From Cryptomeria japonica (taxonomy: Eukaryota > Streptophyta > Pinopsida > Cupressales > Cupressaceae): 64,000 nt of DNA. Of the stretch, positions 22,024 to 32,733 are shown piece by piece. Under the pieces are notes generated by a model. That model did not search any database. It saw only the letters and a program-made list of their open reading frames with translations, and was not told the origin of the DNA. Made by a program: the position numbers and the translations under genes. Position 1 is the first letter of the stretch; every line of letters begins with the position of its first letter. The stretch spans positions 220,217,497 to 220,281,496 of the forward strand of contig NC_081406.1 of the NCBI RefSeq assembly GCF_030272615.1. Direction: 5' to 3'.

Positions 22024-22117
22024 GCCAGGGACCAGGGCGCTAGGCGCCATGGTCCTGGGGGACCAGGGCGCTAGGCACCCTAGTCCTGAAGGACTAGGGC
22101 ACTGGGTGCTCTGGTCT
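22024..22117. repeat. Three tandem GC-rich stem-loops in the LTR
   Basis: Three palindromic units follow each other: CCAGGGACCA/TGGTCCTGG around GCGCTAGGCGC, then GGACCAGGG/CCCTAGTCC, then GACTAGGGC/GCTCTGGTC. In the other LTR (28640-28735) the second unit is a perfect palindrome with arms GGACTAGGGCGC and GCGCCCTAGTCC. The units are not explained by coding. Confidence 0.75.
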
Positions 22118-22289
22118 CACCTCCCGGGATAGCAGGGTGCAAGGAGGATCAGGCCAGGGTGCTGAAAAATGCAGCTTTTGATGTTATGAACAAGTTTTGG
22201 GGTCTCCATTCAGGTTCCATGTTGCATCGCCATCGTGAAGACCCAAATGCGGTCGAAATTGCAAGTGTAGCAAATTTTAGGATGCTACA

Positions 22290-22305
22290 TTTAGCCCCCA
22301 CTTTA
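22290..22305 (-). promoter_or_regulatory. Polypurine tract of the gag-protease element
   Basis: The minus strand reads TAAAGTGGGGGCTAAA directly before the LTR start TGTAGCATCC. It is the expected plus-strand primer and overlaps the end of the 44-bp palindrome at 22300-22343. Confidence 0.75.
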
Positions 22306-22343
22306 GCGGGAGTATAAGCGTACGCTCATACTTCCGGTAAAGT
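22300..22343. repeat. 44-bp near-perfect palindrome abutting the PPT
   Basis: Arms of 22 bp pair at 19 of 22 positions around a central GTAC. Key arm words are ACTTTA, AGTAT and AGCGT on one side, ACGCT, ATACT and TAAAGT on the other. It would form a cruciform in DNA or a hairpin in RNA just upstream of the PPT in element sense. Confidence 0.85.
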
Positions 22344-23037
22344 AGAAGGAAACAACATTGAAAAACTTTCACCACGTCAAGGAGGCAAGATACACCAAGC
22401 CCCCAGTGGACTAAGGATCTTACGACTTCGATTGACAAAGTAAAAGGGAAGATCACGAGGGAGAACCATGACTGTCAGTAGTAAGGTTCCCTCACTATAA
22501 GTCATGCAAGAAAGATATCAAAAAATTTCAAGGCAAAGCTAAATTCGCCAAGAAATTTTCAAATATCTTGAAAAGATATGGACGGGATGTATGCCCCCCT
22601 ACATTAAAGCGATCGCACACGCCTCACCGGGGGTGATTGCTTTAAGGTAGTGATACATATAAGAAATGAGAAAGGAAAGGAGCACGTTATCGCAAGGATT
22701 TAGCCCCCAAGTGTGAGATAAGCCCAAGGATAATAGACACAAAACACAAAGCACAAGGTGACTTCGCTTTCCTCGGGGTCAGTATGTTGTATGATAATTC
22801 ATGTATATCATATGTATGTATGCATAATTGTTCTTCATTCCCCAATCAAGGAAGGTCACCTAGAAGAAGGGAACACATGTGTCTTTTGAGTCAACATGAG
22901 AGAGATCGAGAGATCTCAATGTTTTGCATCGTCCTCAAGTAGACAACACTAAGGACAACAAATAGAAGAATGAGAGTAACATATAGAAGAAGTAACAAAA
23001 GAAATAGAGGTGGAGAGAATCTTCTATGCTAATGAAA
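22344..23037 (-). other. 3' non-coding region with further hairpins
   Basis: No ORF. Two more foldbacks are visible: 22513-22568 (arms AGATAT.AAAAAATTTC..GGC and GCC..GAAATTTT..ATATCT) and 22604-22646 (TTAAAGCGATC and GATTGCTTTAA). The rest is non-descript. Confidence 0.6.
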
Positions 23038-24459
23038 CTAGTCTAGCATGTCATCTACCCCCCGATCTTGCTGATCAATGTTTCGGGAAGGTAGGAAACA
23101 CGCTAGAGGAGGAACATCTAACACAGCAGATGGAGCTATCACAAGATCCAAACAAGGGCTATGTTCATATCCCAAGCCGCGGTGTTCTTGTCTAGGAGCT
23201 AGGATAAGTGCTTTAGAAAATGCGTTAGATAAATGGTTATCAGTATCAACATATTCATATTCACTATCAGAATGAACAGGAGTAACATTTTCATCATGAA
23301 TAACATTTTCATCTATATCATCATCAAGATTTATAAAAATAGGATCTTTAACTCGCACAGGATCAAGACCATCATGTATCTTATGTTTAGGAGATTTTGG
23401 AGAAAATGGAATAATGCTTGTTGAAGGTGTTTTTGGAGATTGTAAAGTTTGAGAGGTAGCTGCCTGAGCTCTAAGATGACGCTTTCGTCAGCGTTCACGT
23501 GCAGAACGATTTCGTCTAGTCTTAGTAGGAAGTTGCGAAGATTGAGGAGGAGGAATGTTCTCATCCTTATCACTTGGGTGTTTAGGTTGTGGTCTCTTAG
23601 GTTGAATAATAGGAGAAGAGGAAGGTCTCTTCTCTCCATAAGAGGAAGGAGGAGGAACCGCTCCATATAAGGGAGGAGTATTTGGTTTTGGAAGGAGACC
23701 AAGTCCATCATGACGAGGAGGGATAGGTCTACTTTTGGGAAGTTTATTAGATATAGGCATAGTCACATCCATAGGAATGGGTGAGGAATCTTCTTGAGGA
23801 AAGACATTAGTTTTATCTTTCAAAGGAAGAACTTCCTTCTCAAGAATGATAGGAATATCAAGTTTGGGTGTTCTAGGTTCACTTAGAGAAAGGATCATAG
23901 CTTTTTTCCACTTTTGATAAGATTTGAAAAGATGATCACTTCGTGGAGGAAGAGATTGGAATTGTTTAGGCCAAAAGTAATCAATAGGAACGCTATAAGT
24001 TCTTTCAGCTGGTTTAAAGAGACTATGACTGATAATAACAACTTCACCATTATGGGGAAATTTCAAACACTTGTGAATAGGAAAAGCAATAGCTTTCATG
24101 GAAGATAGCCAAGGATAGCCTAGCTTCACACGAAATTGTTCGGATGATGGAATAATAGCAATGTCCACATCAAGGGATTTGTTATGGACCTTAATAGGTA
24201 ATGTAATAGAACCAATTGCAGGAGAAGAAAATGTATCAAATAATTTCACAACCACATTTGTTTCATCATAGATCACTTGATTCAATTGCAAAGTAAAAAG
24301 AAATTCTTCAGTAATGATATTAACCATACAAGAAGGATCAATAAGCACTCCACGGCAAGGTGTATTTTTTACTTTTACAACTATATATAAAGGACCATCA
24401 GGTGCCCTGATAGTTTCACTGGAATCAAATGTGATGGAAAGTTCTTTAGGGATTTTCTG
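23038..24459 (-). pseudogene. Protease-like domain and proline-rich tail
   Basis: This continues the gag frame after a TAG. IRAPDGPLYIVVKVKNTPCRGVLID leads to the active-site region LIDPSCMVNIITEEF, where DPS replaces DTG/DSG, so catalysis is unlikely. KLGYPWLSSMKAI is the retropepsin C-terminal motif. A proline-rich tail follows (PPRHDGLGLLPKPNTPPLYG). A TGA at 23488-23490, probably from CGA, interrupts it. The same frame then continues (VRVKDPIFINLDDDIDENV ... RGLGYEHSPCLDLVIAPS) to 23038. The ORF ends where RT would be expected to begin. Confidence 0.82.
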
Positions 24460-26463
24460 CTACTCTACAAAGTTAATCACATTCGGAGTCATAGACACAA
24501 GATCATCAGGTGAGACAGAGGAATCAGTAGTATCAATCGCATTAGAGGTATGAGAAGGCAATGGATCAGTGAAAATCTGAAGATTTTGGTTAGGAGGAGC
24601 TACAGATGTGTTGCCTTTATCATTCACTCCAGAAACAGAGATAGTATTATTATCAATCAAATCTTGAATTTTACCCTTTAAAGCAAAACATTTTTCAGTA
24701 TCATGCCCGGGATGACGATGAAATTGACAAAAAGATTTGTTATCAAAATAAGGTGAAGTAATCTTTGCAGGATCAATTTGCCTTATATGAGGAAGAGTAA
24801 GCACATTTTGTTCCAATAACTTATTCATAATACTATGCAATGATTCATTCAAAGGAGTAAACTTTCTTTCTTTCTTGAAAAACTTAGAAATAGGAGGCGC
24901 ACCTGATGCTGCATTCACATTGTTGTTGATGATGTTTTCATTGAATTTAATGGACTCTCTGTTCGGTTTAAACTTCCCAAATGGTTGTTGACTATTATCA
25001 CCCTTATCACTCGGAGCCATAGGATGTGATTGTTCCATTTGACTCACAGTCAGTTGATAATTGTGAAGAGTTGCGCACAACTGTTGGAAAGAAGTAAACT
25101 CAGAAAACAAGAGTTTTTCTCTAATGTCTTTTTGTAAATTAGAAATAAAGATTCTTTGAATATCATTGTCAGGCACTGGAAAAGAAATTTGAGCATACAA
25201 ATGCTTATATCTACCAATGAAATCAGTCATTTTTTCTTTAACACCTTGTTTACAATGCATTAAATCAATCAAAGTAACTTTAGGACTTATATTGTTTTGA
25301 AATTGTTGAATGAAAGCATTTGCAAGTTGTTCAAAAGAAGTAATAGAATAGGAAGGCAACGAGCAATACCATTGTAGGGCTTTGTCTCTTAATGTTCTAG
25401 TAAACAGTTTTGCAAGCAACCTTTGGTCATAAGCAAAATCAGTACATATTATTTGAAAGGTCTTAACATGTGTTAGAGGATCACCCTTACCATTATAAAG
25501 CTCCAAATGCGGAATTTCAACATGTTTAGGGGGAATAGCTCGAACAATATCAAGAGAAATTGGGCTCGCAACATCAAATGTGGGCACACTAAACTTAGAT
25601 TGATTCATAGAGGCAATTTGTTGCTGTAAAGAAGAGACAGTTTGTGCAAGATTGTTAATGGTCGCTTCAGTCGAAGAGTTCATATTAGACATGTTAGATT
25701 GTGATGGAGGTGTTATGTTATTGAAAGAAGGTAGAGAGTAAGGTGGTGGGACACTATGATAGTTAGTCATAGGAGATGATTGAACAGGAGGAACACTACA
25801 AGGAGGAATGGAATGGTTAAATGAATTGCCCCCTTGCGTCATGTTCATTTGTGGAGATATAATAGGAACACTCATTGAAGGAATGAATGAAGAAGTCGGA
25901 TTGAATGAAGGAAGAGGGTTAATTGAAGAAGAAGGATTGCCCCCATGATTAGTGATCATAGGAGGAATGTCCTATATTGAAGTAGTCATTATGTTTGATG
26001 TAAAAGTAGGTATACTAGCAATAGGAGTCGTCAAAGGAATAGAATGATTGACTTGAGTAGGAGGTTGTGTATAACCCAAAGTTTTGGCACAACTCTTCAT
26101 AGGCATCACATTCAAATCCACAATGTGTACAATACCACACAAAATATCAATTCCATTCTTATCACTTTGAAGCATACGTTTTAGACCCTCAATTAATGAA
26201 AGAGCTTGACTATCGGGGTATTCTTGAGACATCCACTGTCGAAAATTGTCAAATTGGTTATCCAATTTTGAAAGTTGTTCTACAGAAACCTCATGGAGAG
26301 CTTCTTCATCATTAAGAGGATTAGAGGAATTACCCATGTCCTCGTTAAAAAGACCATTCAAATTAGGTTCCATCTCCTCAGTAATTAAACCTTGGAAAGA
26401 CTTAATTCTAAGGCTTCGTCTAACGGGAATAGTGTAGGTAGGACTTATTGTTGTAAAACTCAT
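24460..26463 (-). pseudogene. Gypsy Gag (668-codon frame with one internal stop)
   Basis: ATG at 26463 opens MSFTTISPTYTIPVRRSLRIKS. A TAG at 25974-25972 interrupts, and the same frame continues to the TAG at 24462-24460. After an S/P/N-rich region comes a clear retrotransposon Gag capsid domain (YNGKGDPLTHVKTFQ, LRDKALQWYCSLP, SFEQLANAFIQQF, LQKDIREKLLF) around 25510-25050. A zinc-knuckle-like CQFHRHPGHDTEKC follows near 24730. The second TAG is followed by CAG and lies between capsid and protease; it could be a mutation or a readthrough site. Gag packages element RNA. Confidence 0.9.
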
Positions 26464-27622
26464 GCACTAAAGAGAGAGAGAAGATTTTGAATTTTAGAGG
26501 TAGCAAATTTCAGTAAAACCAGCCAATCTTCTAGATTTAAGCTGTTAAATACAATCAGGACAATCTCCCGAAATTTCAGAAAAAATGTCCGGGACCGTGG
26601 CGCTCGAGGTGCACACGGTCCTCGCAACTTTTTTCGAAATTTGCAGGGATGAAAGTTATGATGATTTTACAGCTAACCTGAAAAAATTGAGTGATTTTAC
26701 GATCTGTAGATAGGCCAAATTAAAGTTGCAATCTCAAAATTGAACCCTACCAAGATTGTCGAAAAATGCAAAATTTGAATTTTGAAAAAGAGAGGGAAAC
26801 TGAAATTTTGAATTTTATGATTTTAGAGGGAATACCAAAAGCAATGTAAGTTTTGAAATTTGAAAGTTGACTCAATTTCATGCAAAATTCAATTTTGAAA
26901 GCGAAAATCAAAGTTGTTGTAATTAAGCACTTAATTTCAAAAGTCACAAATTGCAAAAATTTGAATAAATCACTGAAATTTCGAATGAATGATAACACAC
27001 TTTTTAGATTTAGGACTGTAAGAAACACAATTTTGACACAAATTTCAATTTCAACAATTTTTGAATGATTAGAAGCCTCAATCCAAGCAATCACTAGACC
27101 AACTTTGACTGTAATTTTGAAAGTGTTAAAATTGATAAAATCAGCCAAAATTTTGGATTTTAGCAGAAAAATACAGTAAGATCTAGCTCCCAAAATTTTG
27201 GAAAAAATGTCGGGGACAATGGCGCTCAGGGTGCACATGGTCCTCGCAACTTTTTTCCAAATTTTCAGGGATGAAAGATATTGTGATTTTATTGCGGAAT
27301 CCAAAGTTACAGCTGATTTGGAGATGTTTTGATCAGTGAAATTGTCGGACAAAGGTTGAATCAAGAGGTTTTCAAAAATCAAGGTTTTGACACTTAACCG
27401 CTTAATTTTCAAAATTAAAGCACAAATATGAATTGACAATTTGTAATAGAAGGGCAGATCTGAAACAAGCATTAACAATTAAACATTTCACAAGCTTAAT
27501 TACTTAAAAAGAAAATTTAGGGTTTTTATGCAATTAACCTCTAAAATTTTGCAAAAGATCAAACATGGAAATGTAATCAAGGAATCCAATTTTCAGATCT
27601 AACTATGAATAATCAAAAAGGA
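26464..27622 (-). other. Leader of the gag-protease element with repeated stem-loop
   Basis: Long 5' leader between PBS and gag ATG, without convincing ORF. Two related segments of about 90 bp (around 26575-26690 and 27195-27310) share CTCGCAACTTTTTTC and a stem-loop (GGACCGTG/CACACGGTCC at 26592-26621; weaker at 27212-27244). The same motif is in the LTR. Confidence 0.65.
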
Positions 27623-27642
27623 TGTTCATGTCGGGTTCACCA
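27623..27642 (-). promoter_or_regulatory. Putative primer-binding site, tRNA not assigned
   Basis: Three bases inside the LTR the minus strand reads TGGTGAACCCGACATGAACA. It starts with TGG as a PBS should, but differs from the Met-type PBS of the copia elements here. I cannot name the tRNA. Confidence 0.6.
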
Positions 27643-27645
27643 AAA

Positions 27646-28901
27646 TGTAAAGCGGAAAAATCGAACCCTAGTCATTCTCCCCTCCCCAACTCCGAGGAGA
27701 GAGAGGGGAGAGTCACTAGGGTTGATGGTTTTCACTTGGGAAAGACTTTACATTCAAAAGAGGGGTTGAAACCCACAAGATCCAATCCCACGCAATGCAA
27801 AATTGGATTCTATATGAGTTTCAAGGGTTGTGATAGCAAGGATACCCTCTTTTGTAAAGAAATGTGGATAGAATGATTAAGCTAGGAATGCATGTAAAGT
27901 AGGGAAGATTCGCTTAAAACAGAGATAGGGATATGATATGAAGCTGCGGACCTGGAATTAGCAGTAAAATGTCGAGACGGTGCTGTTCTGCAAATTTGAG
28001 CAAAAGTTGATGGGACGATGGTGCCCGACGTGCACACGGTCCTCCGAAAAATCCGCGAAACGAAGGGGGATCTGTTCGTCCCTGCACAAGGATTCCAGAT
28101 CTTCAATTACAGCCGCGTACCTGCAACCTACACATAGAAAAGAGAGGATGATTGGGGGGTTAGGGATGAGGGGTTTGCCTTTAGGTCAAACCCCGGTTTT
28201 GGAATTAACCAAGAAATGAGAAATGCTGTAAATGTAATGTAAAACAAGTACTAATACCTTGTTGTAAGGATGTTTGTATCCTTATATGCGAAGGTATAGA
28301 TGTTGTTGTATGTTGTATGTTGTATGTTGTAGTATGTGATCTCCTCTTCAATGGTTGAATCCTTGTCTTGAATGCAACACTTAGCCTTGAATGGAGACTT
28401 AGAATGATCAATTGCTTGAAGGAATGCTTGAATGCTTGAATGCTTGAATGCTTGAATGTTTGAATATTGTTTCCACCTTTTTCGCCCCCCTCCAAATGAG
28501 AGAGGAAAATGTAGTTTATATACTTGCCAATTAGGGTTAAAAGACTGATTTTCCTGACCTTAGGCCGACCAGGAAATGTTATTTTCCAAATTGCAAACAA
28601 AAAGGCCCAAAGTCCCATAGGAGACCGGGCCCAAAACAGGGCCAGGGACCAGGGCGCTGGGCGCCATGGTCCTGGGGGACTAGGGCGCTAGGCGCCCTAG
28701 TCCTGACCAGGGCACTGGGCGCTCTGGTCCCACCTCCCGGGACAGCAGGGTGCAAGGAGGATCAGGCCAAGGTGCTGAAAAATGCAGTTTTTGATGTTAT
28801 GAACAAGTTTTAGGGTCTCCATTTAGGTTCCGTGTTGCATCACCATCGTGAAGACCCAAATGCGGTCGAAATTGCAAGTGTCGCAATTTTAGGATGCTAC
28901 A
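27646..28901 (-). repeat. 5' LTR (element sense) of the gag-protease element
   Basis: Near-identical to 21028-22289. In element sense it should carry the promoter. Confidence 0.93.
28515..28522 (-). promoter_or_regulatory. Probable LTR TATA box (TATATAAA)
   Basis: The minus strand reads AAGTATATAAACTAC inside the promoter-side LTR. The same box is conserved at 21898-21905 in the other LTR. Confidence 0.6.
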
Positions 28902-28906
28902 ATTTG
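28902..28906. repeat. Target-site duplication ATTTG (right)
   Basis: Matches 21023-21027. Confidence 0.9.
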
Positions 28907-29510
28907 AAACAAGTGCTAGAGAAGTGTTGACAACATGGGATATCTCTCAATCTCAAGAAATCAGTTTTTGGGGTTACAGAGGGAAAGTTTCTTGGACACA
29001 TTGTGTCTAAGTAAGGTATCAAGATCGATGCTGAAAGAGTTGAAGCTATTTGTAGTCTTTCTTTGCCTACAAGTAAAACTGTTCTACATTCGTTCTTCGG
29101 TAAAGTAACCTTCTTGCAAAGGTTCATTCCATATTTTACTTAACAGAGTCATCACATAGTTGACATGATGAAAGGGAAATCTCTTTTCAAATGGAGTCCT
29201 AAAGGTAAGAAATATTTAAATGAGATTAAGGAAGCTATTGCTCATGCTCCAGTCTTGGTATGTCTAGATTACACTGAAGAATTCATAATGTACAATTATG
29301 CATCAGATCATAGTTGTTTAGCTATATTGATGCAAAAGAATAGTGAAGATGTGGAGTCACCCATAGCTTTTATGAGTTACCCTTTGAAAACTCATGAACT
29401 AAAATTGTCTTCAATGGAGAAGCATGCCTTTTTCGTAGTAAAAGCAGTAAAACATTTTAGATTTTACATTCTCAATTCTCATGTCTATTCTAACACAACA
29501 TGAATTTGGA
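28907..29510 (+). pseudogene. Gypsy RT C-terminal part and RNase H
   Basis: Resumes the RT interrupted at 21027: QHGISLNLKKSVFGVTEGKFLGHIVSK near 28935, then LHSFFGKVTFLQRFIPYF. The RNase H domain follows: WSPKGKKYLNEIKEAIAHAPVL, DYTEEFIMYNYASDHSCLAILMQ, PIAFMSYPLKTHELKLSSMEKHAFFVVKAVKHFRFYI. The first catalytic aspartate is displaced (YNYASD where Y.DAS is usual). TAA/TAG stops lie near 29012 and 29142. Confidence 0.9.
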
Positions 29511-30062
29511 ACCAAAAGAGGCAACTAGGTTGTGAGAATTCAGGAATATGACATGAAGATAAAGCCTACTAATTTGGTTCATGGTAAAGGTTTATGCTAG
29601 TTAATTTCTAATAATAAATCTGATGAAGAAGTAGTGCTCAAGAATGAAGGTAGGAATCAAGATCTTCTCAAAGTTTTGTTCATTAGCACCACAGATGAGT
29701 GGTATTCTGACATAGCATATTTTATCATATATGGTGAATTCCCTTCACATATGTCACACAATGAGAAACATACCTTGAAGTTGAAAGAAATGAACTTTGT
29801 CCTTTGGGATAATGGTTTATATAAAAGGCATAGATGAAAATTTCTTACGTTGCATTGACAAGAAACAACAAGTAAGATTGCCTTAAATATTTCATGATCT
29901 TGCTTGTGGAGGACACTTTTCAGCACTTGTCGTTGCACATAAAATTTTGCATGAAAGATACTATTGGCCAACCTTATTCAAAGATGCATACATTTGGGGT
30001 TGCAAGTGCGAACAATGTCAGTAGTTTATTGGCAAGCCTAACCTGGCTACCCTTCCTCTTAT
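29511..30062 (+). pseudogene. Gypsy RNase H-integrase linker and integrase zinc-binding domain
   Basis: WYSDIAYFIIYGEFP and LKLKEMNFVLWDNGLYKR near 29698-29835 form the conserved linker. The HHCC zinc domain is near 29890-30020: GGHFSALVVAHKILHERYYWP and WGCKCEQCQ. TGA/TAG stops and frameshifts are present. ATLPL at 30045-30060 is cut by the insertion and continues at 38363. Confidence 0.85.
30058..30062. repeat. Target-site duplication CTTAT (left)
   Basis: Partner is CTTAA at 38358-38362; one of five bases differs, consistent with age. Confidence 0.65.
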
Positions 30063-32660
30063 TGTTGGCATGGTGTTGTCATTGATGTCGACCGGTACTG
30101 TATGGTAACTGATATGGGAGGTTGAAGTGTATTGTTATACTTGATGAAAACTAGTATTGCAGATCACAGGTACACAAGTTAGTGTTGAGTTGTGTTGATG
30201 ACAAGTATTGAAGACCATATGGTATGATGATCGGTAAAGTAATGTGTTGGCATTGAGATGTTAACAATTGGTAAGTTGTTCCCAACAAGTTAGTAGGGTG
30301 AGCTAATGACAAAGTGGAGAACTGGTATGCAGGTGGATGTGAAATAGAAGGACTCCCAATGGAAGAATAAGTCATCATAGGATGGTGATATGACTAGCAG
30401 AGTTTCGATTGCTACAAGTTAGTAAGCTAGACAAAGGGGATGTCTACCAGATTATGTGTAGGATATGTATCTGCTCACACAAGGAGGTCATATTTGTGCA
30501 ACACCAGAAGCAAAAGGGTATAATATGTTGATAATTGATTCTCTCCCGTCATTGGCCCATAGTAGAAAAGGATTCACTTCTAGCGGTAAGTGGTAATTGC
30601 TTGGCTTGTCTCCTAACATGCATGGAAATCATTATGGCTCTCTAAGATTAGATAGAGTAAGAAAAGGTAGGTAATTGGATACATAGACCAGATGAGTAAT
30701 GAAGAAGATGAGGAAGCCCCCTGAGGTTGAGTTCAGAAATGTGCACTAGATCAGCATGTAAAAACATGATGTGCTACCGGGGTACAGAAGGAAGAGTTAA
30801 GATGGTGAGTTTGCCTCCTTGGCAAATCAGTTGGGAAGAGAACCAGTCAAATAAAGATGAGGCTTTGCAGTTTCACACATGGAGTTACCGGTATGCAGAT
30901 GGAAAGTGGTGTTGCCACATATGCATAATTATTGGAAATGGATGGCATGAAGATATCATGCACACTGTCGGTATGAACACAAACACATGTCATTTGGTAA
31001 ACAAGGAGGATACCGACATATTGCCAAGTGGACTGAGAGACAAAAGTGAAGTGCTCTTTGTTTGATGAAGATGCACATGTTGTATCATCCGAGATTGCTA
31101 CTAAGGATCGACATGATTGTTGACTAGGCTAACATGATCAACCAACACAAGGAAGGTGAAGGTATGAAGGTTATCCAACAAGCCAAGGTATACCAATAGG
31201 GTTAGAGAACATGTAGGAAAAGAGGGACCGGTAGTATGAGGCATACACCAGTTGTGTGTAATTGGTCAGTGAGCTTGTTGGATTGACATGGTGAGCTAAG
31301 GTGGATGTTGACAAAGGTGTCACGTGGAGTCAAGGTAGTAGACATGCATGCATTAGTAGATGGTATGTGCACCAACAAGGTTGTGAAAAGTTGGTAGACA
31401 TCAAATACAGACCCCAAAAATCATGGGATGTGTTGCAGAGGTATGTAGCTCGATGAAGGAAAAACATAGGTGATTGAAGGGAGGCATTGATTGATGAAAA
31501 ATGTTTGGGTGTAGAACAAGGTTGGTGATGCAATCTACTAAACCATTTATGGTGATTGACCTAGTGCCTTTCTGATAGACTATCTCTGTTTGCTAAAGTT
31601 AGCAAACATATATTGAAAGTTGTGAGATTGGCAGAGCTTGACTGATTTGTTGCAGGTGGTCAATCTGTGGAAGGAGATTTGATTGGATCTAGTTTGCCTC
31701 AAGGTCAATGAAGAAATCCTAACCACCTGAAGTTTGAATTGGGTTTTGGAGGGAAAACTTGTTGATAAATATGCAAGTCAAAATCGACGAAAAGAGTGTT
31801 GTTGGAGGATATGGCTAAAAGGTGTGATGCCAGTTAAAAGAAAAGAGTTGATCTAACTATGAGAGTTAAGCAACTAAGCATTTGGAGATGCAACAGGTAA
31901 GAAGGCTTATCAGGGGATCAACCAGTAAAGGTTTGAGATTCTAGTTAGATGCAAGAAGTGCATCAGTCAAGACAAATGGTAGTGTTTGAATTGGTAGGAA
32001 AGAAGTAACTACAGGAAAGAAGCAGCAACATGCAAGGATTAAGTAGGGTTTAACCAGTATTGGTGAAGCAACTAGGAAACAGGTGGAAAGGTATAAAACT
32101 GGTAGAGATTGAACTATTAAGGGAGATGCAGTGAGCAGAGGAATAGAGTGAGAGTAGAGCAGTTAAGGTAGAGGCCGAGTACAGGAAGAGTTAGGGAAAG
32201 TGACAAGAGAACCGGTAGAGAGTAGAGAAAAGGTGGACCGATGAAGAATCATATCTGTAAGGTTCCATAACTCATTTTTAACTAGATTATAATTATTGTA
32301 TTGATTTTATCTATTGTATCTCACCAAGTTGGAGCTCGGGTGTAGGGGTTGGTGCTCCTTGGGTTGGTGCCCTAAATCAAGAGTGGTGCTCCTTGGGTTG
32401 ATTCCCTAAATGTTGTAACCAATGCTTTCATTGTGAGGCTGGATTGGAGCAATAGACTCCAACAACTTTTCTCACTAAGGTTTTTCCCATCTTGTATTTT
32501 CCTCGTATATATCGGTGTCATGTGATGCGCCTTTGTGTGATTGCATTGTGGAGTCTTGTGTTCACTTTTCTAACTAGGACTCTCTCTTAGGATCAAAAGG
32601 TGAAAGAGCTTTTAGAAACCATTGATTCAGCCCCCTCTCAATGGTACATTATGTTCAACA
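30063..32660 (+). repeat. 5' LTR, 2.6 kb
   Basis: Direct repeat of 35736-38357. Near the end are GGTTTTTCCCATCTTG, TTTTCCTCG and CAGCCCCCTCTCAATGG, the module seen in the other copia LTRs. No long ORF deserves a call. Confidence 0.92.
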
Positions 32661-32662
32661 AT

Positions 32663-32674
32663 TGGTATTAGAGC
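32663..32674 (+). promoter_or_regulatory. Primer-binding site, Met type with one change
   Basis: TGGTATTAGAGC, one C-to-T change from TGGTATCAGAGC, two bases after the LTR. Confidence 0.8.
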
Positions 32675-32733
32675 CTAGGTTCCCTGTTAGATAAACTTTC
32701 TCCACCTTGGATAGGTTCTGGTATTCAGACATA

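Larger units (their letters stand above)
21028..22289 (-). repeat. 3' LTR (element sense) of the gag-protease element
   Basis: TGTAAAGCGG to GATGCTACA on the plus strand, TGTAGCATCC to CTTTACA in element sense. It contains 8-bp TGTATGTT repeats near 21685-21715, 9-bp GCTTGAAT-type repeats near 21800-21848, and GC-rich stem-loops near 21395-21425 and 22024-22117. Confidence 0.93.
21028..28901 (-). mobile_element. Non-autonomous Ty3/gypsy-like LTR element with gag-protease only
   Basis: Two LTRs of about 1.26 kb (21028-22289 and 27646-28901) with exact TSD ATTTG bracket a 5.4-kb interior. On the minus strand the order is PBS, long leader, gag, protease-like domain, 3' region and PPT. There is no RT, RNase H or integrase. 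I counted about 14 differences in the first ~600 bp of the LTR pair, nearly all transitions, so it is the youngest insertion in the window. It sits inside the RT of the gypsy element. Confidence 0.93.

Noticed and set aside
26747-27478. 243-residue minus-strand frame in the leader of the gag-protease element
   Set aside because: Composition follows the AAATTTTG-rich leader, it has no known motif and lies between PBS and gag; I treat it as chance opening.
30727-31065. 112-residue plus-strand frame
   Set aside because: Inside the 2.6-kb LTR; the matching part of the 3' LTR near 36400-36740 does not keep the frame.
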